A DNA stretch of 22,500 nucleotides from positions 64,550 through 87,049 of the forward strand of contig NW_014578276.1 in assembly GCF_000485595.1 (NCBI RefSeq). The letters are read 5' to 3'. Source of the DNA: Priapulus caudatus. Taxonomy: Eukaryota; Priapulida; Priapulimorpha; Priapulimorphida; Priapulidae. The notes below the pieces were generated by a model. The model searched no databases and was not told the DNA's origin. It worked only from the letters and a program-made list of their open reading frames with translations. How positions within the stretch are numbered: position 1 is the stretch's first letter; each line of letters starts with the position of its first letter. Below are positions 18,992-22,500 of the stretch, piece by piece. The position numbers and the translations under genes are program-made.

Positions 18992-21533
18992 CTGTAGATG
19001 TAGAAATGGTTCGTTATTGCACGTGTAGATGGCGATATACTCTAGAATTTTAGACTGTATTATGATAATAAGTGCATGAATAATAGTAGGTACCTACTAA
19101 TTTCTATAATCACGCATTCACATTTGTGGTAAAACAACAGTGAGTTTCGAAATCGTTATTTTTGACCGCTGACATGACACCCCGCGATTTTGCTACCACT
19201 TTGACGAAGTTGCGCTTTTTCTAATTTATTTTGCAAGTTACAGACCAAGCGCTAATTAGAAAAGTCCAATTCTATTTATACCTAACTGCAATTTAACCGA
19301 ACGCTTTTTATTTTAGGACAAATTCGTCCACATGAATTAAACTAAGAGTTGTGTATACGATATTGCAATCATCCTCGTCTTAAATAAATACATAAGACAA
19401 AGAGCGTATAAAGAAGGCCTTATTTATACGCTCTTGATAAGACACACCCTCGGTCTGTAGCTTGCAGCCAAATGTTTCGATGCGCAACTTTGTCAGTGGA
19501 TGCGCGTGTAGTGGCGCCACCGTCGTTGTACGCAACGGTATAGCCGTTAGTTTTAAAACATTAAAAGAATATTTCGAAGGAATACTGACCAATGAATTTT
19601 TTATGTAGCGTAATTTACGTACCTAAACTATATATATATATAATCGATTTTAGCTTAAAATATTTAATATGCATTTAACCTATTTAATTGCGAGCATCCT
19701 GGCCTCGTGTTTGATTAACTCCGCCATGTTGAATTTTGGTCTCGCCTTCTCTTTCTGGCCTGCCTTTACATTACCAGTTTACCACCCTAATAATTACACC
19801 ACAACGTCCACCACCAACATCATTATCGTTTCCATCGCCATCAGCGACATCATCATGATAGTCGTCGTCATCGTTGTCGTCATTATCACCACCATCATCG
19901 ACATCATCATCATCATCATCGTTGTCGTTGTCATCGCCGTCAATAGCTCCACCATTATCACTATCATCATCGTGATCATCGACGTCATTATCACTATCGT
20001 CATCATCATCATCGTCGTCATCACTATCTCCATCATCATCATCATCATCATCATTATCACCATCATCATCATCATCGTCATCATCGTCGTCATCATCATC
20101 GTCGTCACCTTACCTGGTCGTTGGTCCTCGGGTACAGGGAAGAGCCAGTAGCTGGGCATGTCCTTACAGAACTCAGCAATGTCATCACCGGCGATATCCG
20201 TAAGTACTAGAGGTCCGATAGGACGTCTGTCGTACCCCATGTCGATGTATTCTGGCATGGGGGCGCTCATACCCTCCTGGTGGTGAATGAAGGGGGAAGG
20301 GGTTGGCGTTAGACAAGCTATGTTATCATGAGCACATCTGTACAGTGTCAGAGCGTAGCATATGCCGAAATTTATCCAGATCAAGTTGTGTTCATAAAGT
20401 GGTGTGTGTGTCTGCGAGGCTAGACATACATAGATAAACGACAACATACATACAACACATATCAACACACACACCACATACACACAACATATGTCAACAC
20501 ATATGAACACATACACAACATACCTACACACAACATATGTCAACACATACACAACATACATACAACATATGTCAAGAAATACAAAATATACTTACAACAC
20601 ATTAACACATTCTCAACTTATATACAAAATATGTAAACAAAAAATATGTATACAACATATAACAACACAAAACTGCCATGCATATAACAGATATCAATAT
20701 ATAATACACTCCATACGTTCAACGTATATCAACACATATGTATCAAAACCGCATGTATCAAAACATAGAAATATACGCACAACATTAACAACACATACAC
20801 GCCATACATACAACATATATCAGTAAATACACAACACAAAAATGTGATTATTAGAAATCAAAATAATATTATTATTAAGAGGATATTTTCTTGGCATTGT
20901 TATTGATCTGTTAGGGCTAGGGAAATGGTTAGGGTTAGGGTTAGGGATAAGTTAGGGTAGCAGTTGGGGTTAGTGATAGGCTAAGGATTTTGACGGAAGG
21001 AAGGCGGTTTTTCCTCTCGCTCTACTCAATTCCTCGATTGCTCACGACACGGCCTAGCGACGCTGCTGCCACCTACAGGGAGGATGACTCACCGTCATAG
21101 CGGCGATGTCTGCGCGCGCATTCTCGTAAGTGCTATCCAAGATCGGGTCGAGTCTTTTGATGTAGCAGATGCCCGCGTAGCCATTCTTCTGCGCCAGAAA
21201 ACCCTGCAATCGTAGAGAAATACTGTGGTGTAAACAGCCGCCCGACGCCGCGCTCGTAGAACTGTGGGTTTCACATTACATCACATACAGTTCACATCAC
21301 ATAACGCGGCGTTATGTAAAACTTTTGAGGTTTTACTGAGAGCAGAAAATGATGTTGAAATCGCTCGTCATCTTGTAAAATTAATGCAATTGTATTATGA
21401 ACAACTTATCTTGCCTAACGATGACGCCATCGAATGCAACTATCATGCTATTTGAACGACCGACTAAGCAAATAACAATTAAAAAACAGTTTGTTAAGAT
21501 ATCAAGTTAAGAATAATTTAAATAGTAATAATG

Positions 21534-21575
<42 letters not shown>

Positions 21576-21620
21576 GTAATAATGACAATAATAATAATAA
21601 CACCCTGCTGTAATAATGAC

Positions 21621-21652
<32 letters not shown>

Positions 21653-22317
21653 TATTAATAATAATAATAATAATACCGTGCTGTAGTCGTGCAGGTTGTC
21701 CGTCATACCGCAGATGCTATGGTCCGCCAGGGTGCGCTGTATGCGCGTGACATCATTAAAAATGACGTCATAGTCTATCTTTACATCGTCATCACCAACG
21801 GCCGTGTAGTGACGCTCAAGAAACCCGGCTGCCGACGACAGAACGTGATGTCACGAGACGGTAAGATGCGGAAGCGGGTTGTCATGGAAACGCGCGAACC
21901 GAGTACTGCTATGTGCGTTTGGTGGGACGGTGCGGGTGAAGATGAAGGTTGCGACACTGCCCCCCCCCCAACAACAAAATATTCACGCTTTTGTGCTGAA
22001 ACGTTGAGAATTTCGCAAATTTCCGCGTGTTATTAAAGGAGGAAATAAGAGCAGAAAATAGTCTGTGAATGAAGCACGGTCGAGAGTATGGTATTGATTG
22101 TGAAACGCGCACGCGCGCGCGCGTGTTTGTGTGTGCGTGTGCGCGCGCGCGTGTGTGCGTGTGCGTGTGCGTGTGCGTGTGCGTGTGCGTGCGCGTGTGC
22201 GTGTGCGTGTGCGTGCGCGTGCCCGTGTGTGTTTATGTGTGTGACGTCACACTCACCTCGTCTGCCGTTAACGCTGCACAGCATGGCAGCAACAATCAGT
22301 GACGTCAGCATCGTCAT
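18876..22317 (-). CDS. Secreted BRICHOS-domain preproprotein, copy 2 (complete, five exons)
   Basis: Coding exons in transcript order are 22257-22317, 21677-21828, 21093-21203, 20114-20276 and 18876-18991 on the minus strand; all introns are GT-AG and phases match (1, 0, 0, 1). The product is 200 residues. Residues 1-18 or so are a signal peptide (MTMLTSLIVAAMLCSVNG). Residues 22-60 are a linker with a YDVIF strand. The BRICHOS core runs from about 62 to 158: HDY with Asp68, then GICYIKRLD with Cys84, then DIAEFCKDMPSYW with Cys145. The Asp-to-Cys spacing of 16 and Cys-to-Cys spacing of 61 agree with BRI2 and proSP-C. An R-A-K-R site (168-171) precedes a 29-residue tail with Cys182 and Cys188, as in ITM2/BRI proteins and annelid antimicrobial precursors, where BRICHOS chaperones the C-terminal peptide during secretion. 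The tail is near neutral, unlike strongly cationic annelid peptides, so its activity is unknown. No AATAAA was found just after the stop. Family call is by eye; the tail's function is not known. Confidence 0.85.
19400..19435. other. 36-base near-perfect palindrome in BRICHOS intron 4 (copy 2)
   Basis: Identical to 2146-2181, although the flanking sequence shows several indels between the copies. Confidence 0.85.
19798..20106. repeat. Imperfect ATC trinucleotide repeat, intron 4 of copy 2
   Basis: Counterpart of 2545-2855, with the same internal order of variant triplets and small length changes. Confidence 0.95.
20114..20276 (-). CDS. BRICHOS copy 2, exon 4 (second BRICHOS Cys)
   Basis: Fifty-four codons plus one base, from EGMSAPMPEY to PEDQRP. 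The acceptor is CACCACCAG|GAG and the donor is CCAG|GTAAGG. It contains PLVLTDIAGDDIAEFCKDMP, which aligns with the last BRICHOS helix carrying the second conserved Cys (compare FIYRLCHDKETY in BRI2). An ATC/GAT-type microsatellite begins within about 15 bases of the donor. Confidence 0.85.
20425..20835. repeat. A/C/T-rich minisatellite, intron 3 of copy 2
   Basis: Counterpart of 3165-3595. Confidence 0.85.
20929..20960 (+). repeat. Telomere-like TTAGGG tract in intron 3, copy 2
   Basis: Three tandem TTAGGG units plus degenerate ones. Copy 2 keeps GGG where copy 1 has GG at several points. Confidence 0.8.
21093..21203 (-). CDS. BRICHOS copy 2, exon 3 (first BRICHOS Cys)
   Basis: Thirty-seven codons in phase 0 at both ends. 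The acceptor is CTACGATTGCAG|GG and the donor is ACG|GTGAGT. The peptide contains NGYAGICYIKRLDP, matching the family pattern of a Cys-Tyr-hydrophobic strand followed by a basic residue and Leu-Asp or Leu-Asn. The rest (DSTYENARADIAAMT) is the helix-like segment that follows in BRICHOS domains. Confidence 0.85.
21520..21676. repeat. (AAT)n microsatellite, intron 2 of copy 2
   Basis: Same repeat and same abutment with the exon 2 donor as in copy 1. Confidence 0.95.
21677..21828 (-). CDS. BRICHOS copy 2, exon 2 (linker and start of BRICHOS)
   Basis: The acceptor ends GTCGGCAG|CC at 21829-21830, and the exon gives 50 codons after completing the split Ala codon. It reads from GFLERHYTAV to NLHDYST. 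Asp68 in HDY aligns with the conserved BRICHOS Asp. It carries one extra cysteine (Cys60). The donor ACG|GTATTA is non-optimal and is the first unit of an ATT microsatellite that fills much of the following intron. Joining here gives DYST-GFLAQK, which fits the family pattern without a gap. Confidence 0.8.
22107..22240. repeat. GT/GC dinucleotide repeat, intron 1 of copy 2
   Basis: Counterpart of 4892-5056, with a more regular GTGTGC pattern. Confidence 0.95.
22257..22317 (-). CDS. BRICHOS copy 2, exon 1 (signal peptide)
   Basis: The exon starts at an ATG (22315-22317) and encodes 20 codons plus one base. The sequence is strongly hydrophobic (LIVAAML) and ends with small residues before RR, as a signal peptide does. 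A second in-frame ATG lies two codons downstream. The donor reads G|GTGAGT (22251-22256). The exon is identical in copy 1, the only one of the five that is. A 5' untranslated exon further upstream is possible and was not identified. Confidence 0.85.
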
Positions 22318-22500
22318 CGTCTTTGCAATCGGCGCCGAAAAGTAACACTATATATGATATCTGAATGGCAAATCAAAAGAATGATGAAGTCGTAAGGCCA
22401 TGTTTAAATAATAGATGTGGAGTGAATTATAGCGAAATAATCAAAAATGTCAATAAATCCTCTAATTAATAGCACCGATCGACCATGATGGTGTAGTAAA

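Larger units (their letters stand above)
18748..22500. repeat. Large direct duplication, unit 2 (runs off the window)
   Basis: Same orientation as unit 1. The start is offset by about 17.25 kb from the start of unit 1. The only extended poorly matching non-microsatellite stretch is upstream of the gene at about 22380-22450, where copy 2 has extra sequence. Confidence 0.9.

Noticed and set aside
18853-19053. Plus-strand 66-codon frame with a hydrophobic segment and an RYCTCRWRY end, looking like a small cationic secreted peptide
   Set aside because: It lies antisense to BRICHOS exon 5, whose phase, splice site and furin motif fit the gene better; the corresponding frame in copy 1 is broken.
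19669-20561. Long Ile/Val-rich (plus) and Met/Thr-rich (minus) frames
   Set aside because: Artefacts of the ATC repeat; the minus one contains BRICHOS exon 4 only because intron sequence happens to be open on both sides.
1-22500. CRISPR arrays, bacterial operons, rRNA genes or viral replication genes
   Set aside because: The repeats lack unique spacers, there are no dense open frames or ribosome-binding sites, and no rRNA or viral protein motifs were seen.

Overview
The window looks like a non-coding-rich stretch of a metazoan nuclear genome. It has introns with GT-AG borders, many long microsatellites, palindromic satellites, TTAGGG-type telomere-like tracts and small inverted-repeat elements, and it lacks dense open reading frames. 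The one gene family I can recognise is a secreted BRICHOS-domain precursor. BRICHOS precursors with a C-terminal peptide are known from vertebrates (ITM2/BRI, chondromodulin, gastrokine) and, as antimicrobial peptide precursors, from polychaete annelids. A marine invertebrate, possibly a lophotrochozoan or annelid, is therefore my best guess, but it is only an inference.

The main result is a five-exon minus-strand gene at 18876-22317. Assembled by hand from consensus splice sites, it encodes a 200-residue preproprotein: a signal peptide, a linker, a BRICHOS domain with the family Asp and Cys pair (D68, C84, C145), a furin-type R-A-K-R site ending at residue 171, and a 29-residue C-terminal peptide with two cysteines (C182, C188). 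A second copy lies at 1630-5131, about 17.2 kb away in the same orientation. It has the same five exons and splice sites, but small indels disrupt exons 2-5. The two copies sit in a duplicated unit (1501 to about 5285, and 18748 to the window end). Most differences between the units are single-base indels, so an assembly false duplication or uncorrected read errors must be weighed against a true tandem pair. One short block just after the furin site differs more strongly and is the best hint of real divergence.

Layout: 1-1500 is unique sequence with a promoter-like cluster of CRE, E-box and YY1 motifs (895-1107) and a CA repeat. 1501-5285 is BRICHOS copy 1. 5285-6000 holds a GT/GC repeat and an imperfect CTG/CTA repeat. 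6384-9024 is bounded by inverted repeats of about 60 bp and contains a 1.35-kb palindromic satellite with a 21-bp unit in alternating orientation. 9390-11780 is a locally duplicated block with CA repeats, a second palindromic satellite and a small terminal-inverted-repeat element. 11780-13020 is GC-rich sequence plus pyrimidine and A-rich tracts. 13020-18747 has no gene I can support, but contains a second inverted-repeat element with a telomere-like core, a near-perfect palindrome, a T-rich tract and a hairpin. 18748-22500 is BRICHOS copy 2.
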